From assembly GCA_963739795.1 (NCBI GenBank), contig CAVUBL010000021.1, forward strand, positions 124,001-188,000: 64,000 bases of DNA, read 5' to 3'. The stretch is from CAVUBL01 sp963739795. Lineage in GTDB: Bacteria > Acidobacteriota > Thermoanaerobaculia > Multivoradales > DATKCC01. Each line of letters starts with the position of its first letter. Position 1 is the first letter of the stretch. Positions 18,158 to 27,265 of the stretch are shown here, in pieces. The notes under the pieces were generated by a model, which had not been told where the DNA came from, ran no database searches, and saw nothing but the letters and a program-made list of their open reading frames with translations. The translations under genes and the position numbers were made by a program.

Positions 18158-18591
18158 TGTACCTCCTCGACACCAACGTCGTCTCGGAGCTGCGGAAAGC
18201 GCGAGCCGGCAAGGCCCATCCGAACGTGACCGCCTGGGCGGGCGAGGTCGTTCCGGCGAGCCTCTTCCTGTCGGTCATCACCGTCCAGGAGCTGGAGATC
18301 GGCGTTCTGCTCGCCGAGAGGAACGACGCGCCGAAAGGGGCGATCCTCCGTGCCTGGCTGGAGGGGCACGTGCTGCCGACCTTCGAGAGCCGCATCCTCC
18401 CCGTCGACACGCCCGTCGCCCGACGCAGCGCGGCTCTCCACGTACCGGACCCCCGGCCCGTTCGCGATGCGTTGATCGCCGCCACGGCGCGGGTCCACGG
18501 GCTGACGGTGGTGACGCGGAACGTGGCGGACTTCCAGTCCACCGGCGCCGGGACCGTCAACCCCTGGGAGTGGGTGGCTCCCGCGGAGTGA
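18157..18591 (+). CDS. Type II toxin, VapC-like PIN-domain ribonuclease
   Basis: A 144-residue PIN-domain protein starting MYLLDTNVVSELRK, where Asp5 is the first metal-binding acid. A second acid lies in VITVQELEIGV, and the C-terminal acids in VRDALIAATARVHG and TRNVADF. VapC toxins cleave RNA, often initiator tRNA or the rRNA sarcin-ricin loop; the target here is unknown. I use the ATG at 18157, which overlaps the antitoxin stop. The pairing of a Phd-type antitoxin with a VapC-type toxin is common. Confidence 0.88.
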   Translation: MYLLDTNVVSELRKARAGKAHPNVTAWAGEVVPASLFLSVITVQELEIGVLLAERNDAPKGAILRAWLEGHVLPTFESRILPVDTPVARRSAALHVPDPRPVRDALIAATARVHGLTVVTRNVADFQSTGAGTVNPWEWVAPAE

Positions 18592-18666
18592 CGGCCCGGG
18601 CTCCGCGAGGCCTCCCGCGATCTCCGCCGAACCGAGGTACCTGCCCCGCCGCGGCCGTGAGGGGGG

Positions 18667-19299
18667 TTACTTCGCCGGGGCCTGCCCGGCGTCTTTCTGC
18701 TGGACCGCTTCCAGGTTGATCGACACCGTCACGTCGTCGCCCAGGAGGAAGCCACCCTGGTCGAGGGCCTGGTTCCAGTTGATCCCGTAGTCCTGGCGAT
18801 CGAGGGTGGTGGTCGTGGAGAAGCCGGCCCGGGTGTTGCCCCACGGGTCGCCGGCCGTGCCCAGGAACTTCACCGGCAGCGTGACCTCCTTGGCCACACC
18901 GCGCATGGTCAGGGTGCCGGTCACGTCGTAGCTGTCCTTGCCGGTGGCCGCGACCTTCTCGCTCTTGAAGGTGATCTCGGGGTACTTCTCGACGTAGAAG
19001 AAGTCCTGCGAGCGCAGGTGGTTGTCGCGCTTGTCGACTCCGGTGTCGATGGACGAGGCGTCGATCTGGAAGCTCACGTTCGAGGCCGCCGGGTCCTGGG
19101 GATCCATGACCACGGTGCCCTGGAACTTGTCGAACTTGCCGGTCACGGTGCTCACCAGGTGGCGCACCTGGAACGAGACCTCCGAGTGCACCGGATCGAT
19201 CTTGTAGGACTGGGCGGCGTTCAGGGGCGCCGCGGCGACTCCCGCCGCGGCCAGGACGAGCGCCACGGCCAGGGTGGATACGGTTCTCTTCACGTCCAT
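18667..19299 (-). CDS. YceI-family periplasmic lipid-binding protein
   Basis: A 210-residue protein with a signal peptide (about 1-28, hydrophobic core LAVALVLAAAGVAAAP) and a single YceI beta-barrel domain: YKIDPVHSEVSFQVRHL at the start, DASSIDTGVDKRDNHLRSQDFFYVEKYPEITFKS in the middle, and the conserved ending INWN...LLGDDVTVSINLEA. YceI proteins bind isoprenoid or other amphiphilic chains in the periplasm. An AAGGAG lies just upstream of the ATG at 19299. It follows the marR gene by 82 bases on the same strand and is likely its regulatory target. Confidence 0.9.
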   Translation of the reverse strand: MDVKRTVSTLAVALVLAAAGVAAAPLNAAQSYKIDPVHSEVSFQVRHLVSTVTGKFDKFQGTVVMDPQDPAASNVSFQIDASSIDTGVDKRDNHLRSQDFFYVEKYPEITFKSEKVAATGKDSYDVTGTLTMRGVAKEVTLPVKFLGTAGDPWGNTRAGFSTTTTLDRQDYGINWNQALDQGGFLLGDDVTVSINLEAVQQKDAGQAPAK

Positions 19300-19381
19300 T
19301 GTTCGCGTTCTCCTTCGGTCTTCGCGGGCCGGCGTACGTCTGCCGCCGGTCCACGGTTGTCTTTTTCGGATTCGGCTGGGT

Positions 19382-19909
19382 TCAAGGGGTTTCCGGCGGG
19401 CCCGTCGCGGAAGCCTCTCGGCCCCGCTCCGAGCCCAGGTCGACACGGATGCGATCGAGCAGCTCGATCAGCCGGTCGACCTCCGTGGGCGCCAGCATGT
19501 CGAGGGCCGACGCCTCCATGGCGTCGACCTCGCTGCCCATGAGATCGAGCAGCGCCAGCCCCTCCTCGGTGATCCGGCACAGGACCTGTCGCCGGTCCTC
19601 CGGACAGCGTTGCCGGGAGGCGAGGCCGCGCGCTTCCAGTCGGTCGAGGAGCCGGGTCACGCCGGGAGACGGCTCGATGAGCCGCTCGGCAATCTCCAGG
19701 GTGGGCAGGGCCTCGTCGCCCGCGCCCCGGAGGATGCGCAGCACGTTGTACTGCTGCGGCGTGATCCCGTGCGGGTCGACCGTGCGCGCCACGCTCTGGC
19801 GCAGGAGGCTCGCCGTGCGCAGCAGGCCCAGCAGGGCCTCGTGGCCACGGCTGCGGAACGGCTTCGACTGGCGAATCTCCTTCTGGAGCGAGCTCTCGGT
19901 GGTCGGCAT
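19382..19909 (-). CDS. MarR-family transcriptional regulator
   Basis: A 175-residue winged-helix regulator: ITPQQYNVLRILRGAGDEALPTLEIAERLIEPSPGVTRLLDRLEARGLASRQ is the DNA-recognition region, followed by the wing CPEDRRQVLCRITEEG. A palindrome, TTGACATGTCAA, lies 24 bases upstream and overlaps its own -35, as expected for autorepression. The downstream yceI gene probably shares the transcript. The ATG at 19909 is only about seven bases past the -10, so translation may start on a leaderless message; an ATG at 19930 would lie upstream of the promoter and is unlikely. Confidence 0.88.
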   Translation of the reverse strand: MPTTESSLQKEIRQSKPFRSRGHEALLGLLRTASLLRQSVARTVDPHGITPQQYNVLRILRGAGDEALPTLEIAERLIEPSPGVTRLLDRLEARGLASRQRCPEDRRQVLCRITEEGLALLDLMGSEVDAMEASALDMLAPTEVDRLIELLDRIRVDLGSERGREASATGPPETP

Positions 19910-19916
19910 GGGTGCT

Positions 19917-19945
19917 ACATTACTCATCAATAGTTGACATGTCAA
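19917..19945 (-). promoter_or_regulatory. marR promoter with overlapping palindromic operator
   Basis: On the minus strand TTGACA (19945-19940) and TAATGT (19922-19917) are separated by exactly 17 bases, an almost consensus sigma70-type promoter. The 12-bp perfect palindrome TTGACATGTCAA (19934-19945) covers the -35, the expected place for a MarR dimer to block polymerase. Confidence 0.7.
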
Positions 19946-20201
19946 GTATCTGTTCCCGCCCCGACAGGTCCACCCGCCGGGGTGGCCAGACCCTCCCCGG
20001 CCAGGGGTTGCGGCCCGCGGGCACTTGGAACAAGTTGTGCAATGAACGGAGCGCGGTCCGACTCCCGAGCCTCCCAGACCCGGTGGAGTTCTGGCCGGGC
20101 TCTGGCCAGGTTTTGGCTGGGCCCCAGTCGGGCTTCGGCTGGGCGCCACCGAGCGTCCGAGCTCCGGAGCGACGGTCGGGCCGCGCGCGTGAGGTGCACG
20201 A

Positions 20202-22430
20202 ATGATGCGAGACCGCAGCCTGCGGGAGCGGCTCTCCCTACTCCTCGTCCAGTGGATGGTCGTCTACCTGGCGGTCTCCGGCCTGATCGGCGTCCTCGCC
20301 CTCCGGCACTTCCGCGCCCACGTCGAGCAGGACCGCCTGCTCCTCGCCCGCACCGTCGCCCACTCCTTGAGTGCCACGGTGATGGGCACTCTCCGGAGCG
20401 CCAGCCGCCTGACCGCCGAGCTCCCGTCCCTCGACGAGGCCGCCGTCCCGCAGCTCCGCTCCTTCCGCTTCCAGAGCCTCTTCCGCGACGCGATCCACAT
20501 TCTCGACGCCAAGGGCCGGCCGGTGATCTCCGACCCGCCGTTCGCCCGCTTGCCCGTCATCGATTGGGACCACTTCGAGACCCGCGTGGGGGTGACCGGC
20601 CTCATCCCCTCGGGGGCCGCGCCGGACTCCCGACCGGTGCTCGCCATGGTGGTGCCCTTCGAGCGGGGCGGCAAGGCCTACTACCTGGTGGGCGAGATGA
20701 AGCCCCGGGGCTCGACTCTGAGCATCTACCTCCAGAACCTGGCCGCCGAGCCGGACTTCCACGTGGTGGTGATCGACGCCTCGTCCCGGGTGATCGCCGC
20801 CCCCGACCACGAGCAGCTCTTCCGCGACGTCGCCCCCGGGCCCGAGCTGGGCGAGCGGGTCCTCGCCCGTCGCCCCCTGGTGGCCCGCACCTCGACCTGC
20901 ACCATCTGCCTGGACGCGCCCCGGAAGGGCACGTTCCTGACCGTCATGGTGCCGCTGCGCATCGCCCCCTGGGGCGTGGTGATCCAGCAGGACCAGGGCG
21001 CGGCGTTCGCGGTGCTCCGCCCGTCCCAGGCCGGGCTGCTGGCCAGCCTTCTCCTGGTGGCGGTGATGGGCCTCCTCCTCTCGCGCGGGCTCGTGCGCTC
21101 GGTCGTCGAACCCATCCAGCAGCTCTCGGCCCAGGCCGAGCAGCTCCGCCAAGGCGATCTCGAGACGCCGGTGGCAGTGGAGGGGGACCGCGAGATCCAG
21201 GTGCTCGCCAACACCCTCAACGAGGCCCGGAGCCAGATCGCCACCGTGCTCGGCGAGCTCACCTCGGTCAACCTCCACCTCGAGGAGCTGGTGGCGGACC
21301 GCACCCGGGTGCTGCGCTCGCGCTTCGAGGACCTGAAGCTCCTCCACGACGTCTCGGCGCTGGCCGCCCGGGAGCGGGAGCCGGAGCGCTTCCTGCCCGA
21401 GGTCCTGCGCCTGGTCTCGCGCCGCTACTCCTTCCACGCCGTCGCCCTCGTCACCACGTCGACCGACGGCCCACGCCGGCGCTACGTCTACCCGGAGGAG
21501 GTCTCGCTGCCCTGGCTCGAGGAGGGCGAGGGCGCGGAGCCGGCCCCCGGCTGGCAGCGGCGCGACCTGGTGCACCACGGGGAGAGCCAGGGCGCCCTCT
21601 TCTACCGCTGGCCGGGGGACGAGGAGCAGCCGGTGATGGACGCCCTCCAGCACGAGCTCGCCCTCTCGCTCCACGGCGCCTCCATGCTCCGTCGCGTGCT
21701 GGTGCAGGACGCCCAGCGCAAGGTCCTGGTGCGCCGCCTCCTGGCCGCCGGCGAGGAGGAGCGCCGGCGCATCGCGCGCGAGCTCCACGACGAGATCTCC
21801 CAGCTCCTGACCGTGATCCAGCTCTCCCTCGAGCCGGTGGCCGAGCAGGCGGGCGGCAAGCTGGACCGCGTGAAAGAGCTCCTCTCCACGACCCAGAAGG
21901 AGATCCACCGCATCATCTACGACCTGCGGCCGTCGCTCCTGGACGACCTGGGGCTGGCGGCGGCGGTCAAGTGGTATGCGTCGAGCTACCTGGAGCCGGC
22001 GGGGCTTCAGGTGTCGCTCGAGGTCGAGGACGATCTCGAGCTACCGGCCGAGGTGGAGATCACGACCTTCCGCATCTACCAGGAGATCATCACCAACATC
22101 CTGCGCCACGCCCGGGCCGAGCGTGTGTCGATCGAGCTCTACGCCCGGGGCGGCCGGCTGGTGCTGGCGGTGGAGGACGACGGCGTGGGCTTCGACCCGG
22201 AGGAGAGGGTCGAGGGGGCGGGGCTTCTGGGCATGCGGGAGCGGGCGTCGCTCGTGGGCGGGCGCCTCGACTTCGACAGCGAGCCCGGGATGGGAGCGCA
22301 CGTGGCGCTCGAGATTCCTCTGGATCTGGAGTCGGTGGGAGAAGCTGGCGCGGCGACCGGCTCCGAGCCCGGCTCGGAGAAAGCCCCGACAGAGCCGGCA
22401 CTGACCACCAGCACGGGAGGTGAGGCGTGA
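20202..22430 (+). CDS. Membrane sensor histidine kinase, NarX/LytS-like (HisKA_3)
   Basis: A 742-residue kinase. The first membrane segment (about 13-33) and a second (about 280-300) bracket a roughly 245-residue periplasmic sensor domain. A HAMP linker (VVEPIQQLSAQAEQL), a GAF-like region (about 365-500) and the HisKA_3 dimerisation helix with RRIARELHDEISQLL follow; His529 is the phospho-acceptor. The ATPase domain shows NILRHA, VEDDGVGFDP and GLLGMRERASLVGG. Its stop overlaps the GTG of the response regulator (GTGA), so they form one two-component system. The signal is unknown. Confidence 0.92.
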   Translation: MMRDRSLRERLSLLLVQWMVVYLAVSGLIGVLALRHFRAHVEQDRLLLARTVAHSLSATVMGTLRSASRLTAELPSLDEAAVPQLRSFRFQSLFRDAIHILDAKGRPVISDPPFARLPVIDWDHFETRVGVTGLIPSGAAPDSRPVLAMVVPFERGGKAYYLVGEMKPRGSTLSIYLQNLAAEPDFHVVVIDASSRVIAAPDHEQLFRDVAPGPELGERVLARRPLVARTSTCTICLDAPRKGTFLTVMVPLRIAPWGVVIQQDQGAAFAVLRPSQAGLLASLLLVAVMGLLLSRGLVRSVVEPIQQLSAQAEQLRQGDLETPVAVEGDREIQVLANTLNEARSQIATVLGELTSVNLHLEELVADRTRVLRSRFEDLKLLHDVSALAAREREPERFLPEVLRLVSRRYSFHAVALVTTSTDGPRRRYVYPEEVSLPWLEEGEGAEPAPGWQRRDLVHHGESQGALFYRWPGDEEQPVMDALQHELALSLHGASMLRRVLVQDAQRKVLVRRLLAAGEEERRRIARELHDEISQLLTVIQLSLEPVAEQAGGKLDRVKELLSTTQKEIHRIIYDLRPSLLDDLGLAAAVKWYASSYLEPAGLQVSLEVEDDLELPAEVEITTFRIYQEIITNILRHARAERVSIELYARGGRLVLAVEDDGVGFDPEERVEGAGLLGMRERASLVGGRLDFDSEPGMGAHVALEIPLDLESVGEAGAATGSEPGSEKAPTEPALTTSTGGEA

Positions 22431-23071
22431 TCCGAATCCTGATCGTCGACGACCACGACCTGGTGCGCGAGGGCATCCGCGCCATGCTCGAGCAGGAGAG
22501 CGGTTTCGAGGTGGTGGGGGAGGTGGGCGACGGCCAGGAGGCGATCCGGAAGGTCCTCGAGCTCGAGCCGGACGTGGTGCTGATGGACGTGAACCTCCCG
22601 GGCGGCCTGGGTGGCCTCGAGGCGACGGAGGCAATCGTCGCCCAGCGCCCGGAGACGAAGGTCATCATCCTCACCCAGTACGAGCAGGGGGAGTACATCC
22701 GCCGGGCGTTGCGGATCGGCGCTCAGGGGTACCTGCTCAAGCGCTCGGTCTCGCGCCAGCTCAAGGAGGCGATCCGCACGGTCTTCCAGGGGCAGCGCTA
22801 CCTCCACCCGGCGGCAGCCGACGAGCTGGTGGAGCTGGTGACCACGGGGGGGAACCTCGAGGAGGAGGACTACGAGAGGCTCACCCAGCGCGAGCGCCAG
22901 GTCTTCAAGCTGCTGGCCGAGGGCAAGACGAGCCGCGACATCGCCAAGTACCTGGGGGTGAGCCTCAAGACCGCCATGACCCACCGCACGAACGTGATGG
23001 GGAAGCTCGCCGTCCACTCCCGCGGCGACCTCATCAAGTACGCCATCCGAAAGGGGATCATCGAGGCGTGA
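22427..23071 (+). CDS. NarL/FixJ-type response regulator
   Basis: A 214-residue regulator with an N-terminal receiver domain (acidic DD pair near residues 8-9, phospho-acceptor Asp54 in VLMDVNLPG, Lys in YLLKRS) and a C-terminal LuxR-type helix-turn-helix (LTQRERQVFKLLAEGKTSRDIAKYLGVSLKT). It is the partner of the upstream HisKA_3 kinase, with a 4-base GTGA overlap. Targets are not visible; the genes downstream are convergent. Confidence 0.93.
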   Translation: MIRILIVDDHDLVREGIRAMLEQESGFEVVGEVGDGQEAIRKVLELEPDVVLMDVNLPGGLGGLEATEAIVAQRPETKVIILTQYEQGEYIRRALRIGAQGYLLKRSVSRQLKEAIRTVFQGQRYLHPAAADELVELVTTGGNLEEEDYERLTQRERQVFKLLAEGKTSRDIAKYLGVSLKTAMTHRTNVMGKLAVHSRGDLIKYAIRKGIIEA

Positions 23072-23083
23072 GGGGCGGGGGTC

Positions 23084-25528
23084 CTACCCTTTCAAAATCT
23101 CCGCCGGGTTCACATGACTTGCCCGGATCGCCGGCAGGGCCGTCGCGACCAGGGCGGTCGCGGCGAGCAGCACCGCGACGGCGCCGAACACCACGGGCTC
23201 GGTGCCGCCGACCCCGAAGAGCAGGCTCTTCAGCAGTCGGGTGGTGGCCAGCGAAGCCACCAGCCCGACACCGATGCCCACGGCCACAAGCTTCATCGCG
23301 TCGGCCAGCACTCCCCGGATGACGGCTCTCCGCTCGGCTCCCAGGCTCATCCGGATGGCGATCTCGGACCGCTTCAACCCCACGGTGTACGCCATGACTC
23401 CGTAGAGGCCGACGCTCGCGAGGAGCACGGCGGCGATCCCGAAGACGGTCAGCAGGACGAGGAGGAAGCGCGGTCGCGCCACCAGCTCCGAGAGACGATC
23501 CTCGACCTTGAAGATCTGTGGGACCGGCAGGTCGGGATCACTCGCCCAGACGGCGTCCTTGATGGCCGCGCCGAGGTCCGCTTGCTCCGAGGCACCCCGC
23601 ACGACGACGGTCATGGAGGGCCAGGGGTCCTGCCCGAAGGGGGCGTAGAAGGCGGGCGCGGCGCTCGCCGCGGGGCCGTTTCGCCGGACGTCTTCGACGA
23701 TCCCCACGATGGTCAGCCAGGGACCGCTGGGGCCTTCCACGCTGATCCGTTTCCCTACCGGCCCTTCGGCTCCCGGATGGTCCGGGCCGAACGGCTGTTC
23801 GGGCCAGTAGCGCCGGGCCATCGCGCGGTTGATGACGAGGATGCCCGGCGCCCCGGGGGACCAGGCCTCCGCCAGGTTGCGCCCCAGCACCAGGGGAATG
23901 TGCATCGTCCGGAAGTAGCCGGGGCTGACAACCTCGTAGTCGGCGGTGGGCTGCTCGGCCGAAGGGCGAGGCGGTTCACCTTCGATGGCGAAACGGAAGC
24001 TGGCCGTCTCGCCCGAGAGAGGGAGCTTCGAGGTCGCCGCTCGGGCCGCCACCGCGGGGTTGCGTCCGAGACGATCCAGAACTCTCTGGTAGAACCCGGC
24101 AATATCGGCTCCCCTGCCGTAGGCGTTGCGCGGCAACGTCAGGGGAGCCGCGACCAGGCCGCGGGGCGCGAAACCGAGGTCGACGTGCTGCAGCCGGAGG
24201 AAGCTCTCGAGCATCAGGCCGGTACCCACCAGCAGCAACAGCGCGAGCGCGATCTGGACAGAGACCAGGCGGCCGAAGCTCGCGGCGCGCCATCCCCGAC
24301 CTCCCGAGCCGGAGGGCACCGGTTGCAGGGCGGCCCGCACCTCGATTCGCCAACTCTGGAGCGCGGGCCACACGGCGCTCAGGAGCCCGGCGAGGACCGC
24401 GGCGGCCACTGCGAAGGCGACTGTGCCGAGATGCACGGAGACGTTCTCGAGGCCCGGGAGCTCCCGGGGCGCCAGGGCGAGGACGATCTTGACCCCCCAG
24501 GCGGCGAGGAGAACCCCGAGCGCCCCGCTCACCACGGCCAGGCTGATCGCCTCGAGAACCACGAGCCGCGCGAGCGCGCCGCGGCCGGCTCCGAGGGTCT
24601 TGCGAATGGCGAGCTCCCGGCTTCGCGCCACGCCGCGGGCCAGCAGCAGGGTGGCGACGTTGGCGCAGGCGATCCCCAGGACCAGGACCACCGCGGCGAA
24701 CAGGACCCACAAGGTGGGGCGGGCCTCGGAGACGAGCTGGTCCTTGGCCCCAACGATCCGGAGCGACCAGCCCCGATCGGTCTCCGGGTGCTCCGAGGCC
24801 AGGGCCGCGCTGAGCCTCTGGATCCCCGCCCGCGCCGCCTCGAAGCTTCGCCCCTTCGGGAGCCGCGCGATGACGTGCAGGAACCTCGCGACGCGGCTCT
24901 GCCAGGTATCGAGAGCCAGCGGGATCCAGAAATCGCCACGAGAGAAGGGCCCCACCCGCTTCGAGGCAACCCCAATCACCTCGAAGGGTCGGCCATCGAG
25001 GGTCATCGTCTTGCCCAGCACGGCGGGGTCGGCGCCGAAGCGCTGGCGCCAGAGCCCATCGCTCAAGATGACGACGTCCGAGCGCCCGGGGGTGGCTTCC
25101 TCGTCTCGGAAACCGCGCCCCTCGGCGACCTGGATGCCCAGCGTCGCGAAGAAGTTTGGGGTGACCCGTAGCGCGTGGACCTCGAGCGGCTCGCCGCTCC
25201 CCGTGAGGGCGAGCTTCGCCGGCGCCCAGGCGCAGACGCTCTCGAAAATCTTGCTGTTCCGCAGGTCGACGACCTCGGCGGGGGCCACTCGGCGTTCGGA
25301 CAACCCCCGTTCCTGTTGCGCCTCCCATAGGACGACCAGCCGCTCCGGCTCGGGATAGGGAAGCGGCGAGAGCAGCACCCCTTCGACCACGCTGAAAACG
25401 GTGGTGGTGGCGCCGAGACCCAGGCCGAGCGCGAGGATCGCGGCCACGGACGGGACTGCGCTTCTAGCGAGTGTCCGGGCTGTGTGGCGCAAGTCTCGAA
25501 AGGCGTCGCTCAGCAGCCGACCTGGCAT
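23084..25528 (-). CDS. MacB/FtsX-type ABC permease, acidobacterial duplicated orphan permease (ADOP) type
   Basis: An 814-residue protein with a membrane helix near residues 24-46, a MacB-like periplasmic domain, a first FtsX helix bundle (LWVLFAAVVLVLGIACANVATLLLARGVARSRELAIRKTLGAGR), a second periplasmic domain, and a second bundle ending at the C-terminus. The LARG..RSRELAIRK.LGAGR and GLKRSEIAIRMSLGA repeats are typical of ADOP proteins, which lack an adjacent ATPase gene, as here. Substrate unknown. The ATG at 25528 has AGGAG upstream. A PadR regulator often accompanies such genes but is absent. Confidence 0.88.
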   Translation of the reverse strand: MPGRLLSDAFRDLRHTARTLARSAVPSVAAILALGLGLGATTTVFSVVEGVLLSPLPYPEPERLVVLWEAQQERGLSERRVAPAEVVDLRNSKIFESVCAWAPAKLALTGSGEPLEVHALRVTPNFFATLGIQVAEGRGFRDEEATPGRSDVVILSDGLWRQRFGADPAVLGKTMTLDGRPFEVIGVASKRVGPFSRGDFWIPLALDTWQSRVARFLHVIARLPKGRSFEAARAGIQRLSAALASEHPETDRGWSLRIVGAKDQLVSEARPTLWVLFAAVVLVLGIACANVATLLLARGVARSRELAIRKTLGAGRGALARLVVLEAISLAVVSGALGVLLAAWGVKIVLALAPRELPGLENVSVHLGTVAFAVAAAVLAGLLSAVWPALQSWRIEVRAALQPVPSGSGGRGWRAASFGRLVSVQIALALLLLVGTGLMLESFLRLQHVDLGFAPRGLVAAPLTLPRNAYGRGADIAGFYQRVLDRLGRNPAVAARAATSKLPLSGETASFRFAIEGEPPRPSAEQPTADYEVVSPGYFRTMHIPLVLGRNLAEAWSPGAPGILVINRAMARRYWPEQPFGPDHPGAEGPVGKRISVEGPSGPWLTIVGIVEDVRRNGPAASAAPAFYAPFGQDPWPSMTVVVRGASEQADLGAAIKDAVWASDPDLPVPQIFKVEDRLSELVARPRFLLVLLTVFGIAAVLLASVGLYGVMAYTVGLKRSEIAIRMSLGAERRAVIRGVLADAMKLVAVGIGVGLVASLATTRLLKSLLFGVGGTEPVVFGAVAVLLAATALVATALPAIRASHVNPAEILKG

Positions 25529-25640
25529 CTTCGATCTCCTGGAGCGAGGCTAGCACCAAATCAGATGATGCGCAACCGGCAAACTTCGGAAGACTCCCAA
25601 ACTGGCGACGCGGTGCGTTGCCGTGCCGCCATCCCGTCCG

Positions 25641-25692
25641 GCCGGGGCTTGCGACATATGGCAAAGCCTTGCCATATGTCGCAAGCCCCGGC
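25641..25692. promoter_or_regulatory. Paired palindromes upstream of a -24/-12 promoter; probable enhancer sites
   Basis: A perfect 24-bp inverted repeat with a 4-base centre (AGCC). Within it are two head-to-head sites, TTGCGACATATGGCAA (25649-25664) and TTGCCATATGTCGCAA (25669-25684), each with TTGC...GCAA ends. The block ends 57 bases before the sigma54-type promoter at 25749, within the usual range for an upstream activator sequence. The sigma54-dependent activator at 29494 is the obvious candidate binder. As RNA the block would also fold into a very stable hairpin and could terminate a convergent transcript. Confidence 0.6.
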
Positions 25693-25748
25693 ATCGATCG
25701 ACCGGGTTGCGGCGTCGCTCAGCCCCGACTTTCCGAGGGATATGACCC

Positions 25749-25764
25749 TGGCAGAGATCATGCA
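25749..25764 (+). promoter_or_regulatory. Predicted sigma54 (-24/-12) promoter of the RiPP operon
   Basis: TGGCAGAGATCATGCA has the invariant GG (25750-25751) and GC (25762-25763) at the exact spacing of the RpoN consensus, TGGCA at -24 and TGC at -12. It lies about 54 bases before the radical SAM start and 57 bases after the paired palindromes. A sigma54-dependent activator is encoded at the end of the same gene group. Confidence 0.65.
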
Positions 25765-25817
25765 ATCTTGCTTAATCGATTAGATGTCATCGGTACACGA
25801 CCCAACGGGAGAACGCC

Positions 25818-27203
25818 ATGATTCCGAGCGTTTGCGAGACCAGGGATTTTCCTCTCGACGAAGGGCTACGCCTTCCTTGCGACGCCGAGCACCGGATCGT
25901 CGACTCCGAACACCATGTCTTCACCTCTGTAAAGTCCGCGAGCTACGTCGTGACGTCTCCTTCCGGAGCTCAGATCATCGAGCTGCTCCGGGGTGGCCAG
26001 ACGCTGCGAGAGGTGCTCGCTGTGGCGCCCCCGCAGATGGGGCTCTCGCAGGACGAGGCGTCGACGGTCCTGAGCCAGGTGCTCCGGCAAATCGAAAAGA
26101 ATGGTTTCTACAACGACTCTTCCGTCGTCGAAGACGTACCTGACTACTTCCCCATGCTCTGCTACCTGACACGGCTCTGCAACCTGAAGTGTGCTCACTG
26201 CTACATGGCGGCTGGGCCGGAGGTCTCCACGGCGAGCGACCTCTCGGGCCAGGAGTGGCGAGAGGTCTTCTCCGATTACAGGGAGGTTCTCCGAGAACGC
26301 CCGGAGCTCGCTGGAAAGATCACTCTTTCTGGAGGGGAGGCTCTGATACGGCGCGACTTCTTCGACCTCGCCGACTTCGCGCGCGGGCTGGGCGTCCATC
26401 TCGAGCTGTTCTCCAACGGGACGCTGATTCGCAACGAAGAGATCGCTAGGCGAATCGCCGACACCTTCGACTCGATTCAGATCAGCCTCGACGGCGCCAC
26501 GCAGGGAGTCAACGACCCGATTCGAGGTCGCGGTGTCCATGGCCGTGTCGTCCGGGCGTTGCGACTGATCACCGAGGCGGGGCTGCGGGTCCGGTTGGCC
26601 GTGACTCTCATGCCGGCTAACGCCGCGGACATCACCGAGAACCTGGCGGACCTGGTCGAGGAGTTCCCGGCCGGAAGTATCGAGATCCGCATGGGGCTTG
26701 CCAACGTTCAAGGTCGGGCGGACTCCTGGGTACGCTTCTCGGACTCCGTCGAGGGTGAGGGCGCCCTGAGAAAGGTGCTGGCCGCCTTGTCGGAGCAGGG
26801 CGTCAAGAAGAATCGGAAGATCATCGCGAACTTCCGGGCCGTGACCTGCGGGTACAGCCGGACTCTGAACGTCGGGAGCGACGGTACGGTCTATGCCTGC
26901 GCCATCGAGGAACACCCGATCGGGAACGTGAAGGAGCAGTCTCTCAAAGAGATCGCTCGGCGTGCCTGGGACCTGAGCAAGGACACCGAGGTCGACAGCA
27001 TCCCCCAATGCGCCGTGTGCAGCCTGCGATACCTGTGCAACGGAGGTTGCCGCCTGGTCAACCTCTTCCGGAACGGCGACCTGAGGACCCCGAGCTGCAC
27101 CGCGGAGAAGCGGGAGGAGCTGCTCAGGAAGCTGGTCTACCGCGAGCTGACAGACGAGTCTTCGGCCGGAGTGGGGGCCGGAGTCGGAGCGTTCTGGTTC
27201 TAA
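25818..27203 (+). CDS. Radical SAM/SPASM RiPP maturase with N-terminal PqqD-like domain
   Basis: A 461-residue protein. Residues about 20-100 resemble a PqqD-type RiPP recognition element (VFTSVKSASYVVTSPSGAQIIELL then a short helix bundle). The radical SAM cluster motif is Cys121-x3-Cys125-x2-Cys128 in CNLKCAHC, followed by a GGE motif (LSGGEALIRRDF). The C-terminal SPASM region provides Cys344, Cys361, Cys398, Cys401, Cys406 and Cys411 for auxiliary clusters. Such enzymes install thioether or carbon-carbon bonds in ribosomal peptides. The Cys-rich peptide 62 bases downstream is the probable substrate. It reads from a predicted sigma54 promoter; GGGAGAA precedes the ATG. Confidence 0.9.
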   Translation: MIPSVCETRDFPLDEGLRLPCDAEHRIVDSEHHVFTSVKSASYVVTSPSGAQIIELLRGGQTLREVLAVAPPQMGLSQDEASTVLSQVLRQIEKNGFYNDSSVVEDVPDYFPMLCYLTRLCNLKCAHCYMAAGPEVSTASDLSGQEWREVFSDYREVLRERPELAGKITLSGGEALIRRDFFDLADFARGLGVHLELFSNGTLIRNEEIARRIADTFDSIQISLDGATQGVNDPIRGRGVHGRVVRALRLITEAGLRVRLAVTLMPANAADITENLADLVEEFPAGSIEIRMGLANVQGRADSWVRFSDSVEGEGALRKVLAALSEQGVKKNRKIIANFRAVTCGYSRTLNVGSDGTVYACAIEEHPIGNVKEQSLKEIARRAWDLSKDTEVDSIPQCAVCSLRYLCNGGCRLVNLFRNGDLRTPSCTAEKREELLRKLVYRELTDESSAGVGAGVGAFWF

Positions 27204-27265
27204 TGCCTTCCCCGTCCGAGCGCAGTGCTCGAACGGATTTCTCACCAACCTGGAAAGGAGAAGCC

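Noticed and set aside
25550..25821. Several short frames on both strands around the large palindrome
   Set aside because: They read through the inverted repeat in mirror fashion and have no start signals; the region is better explained as regulatory.
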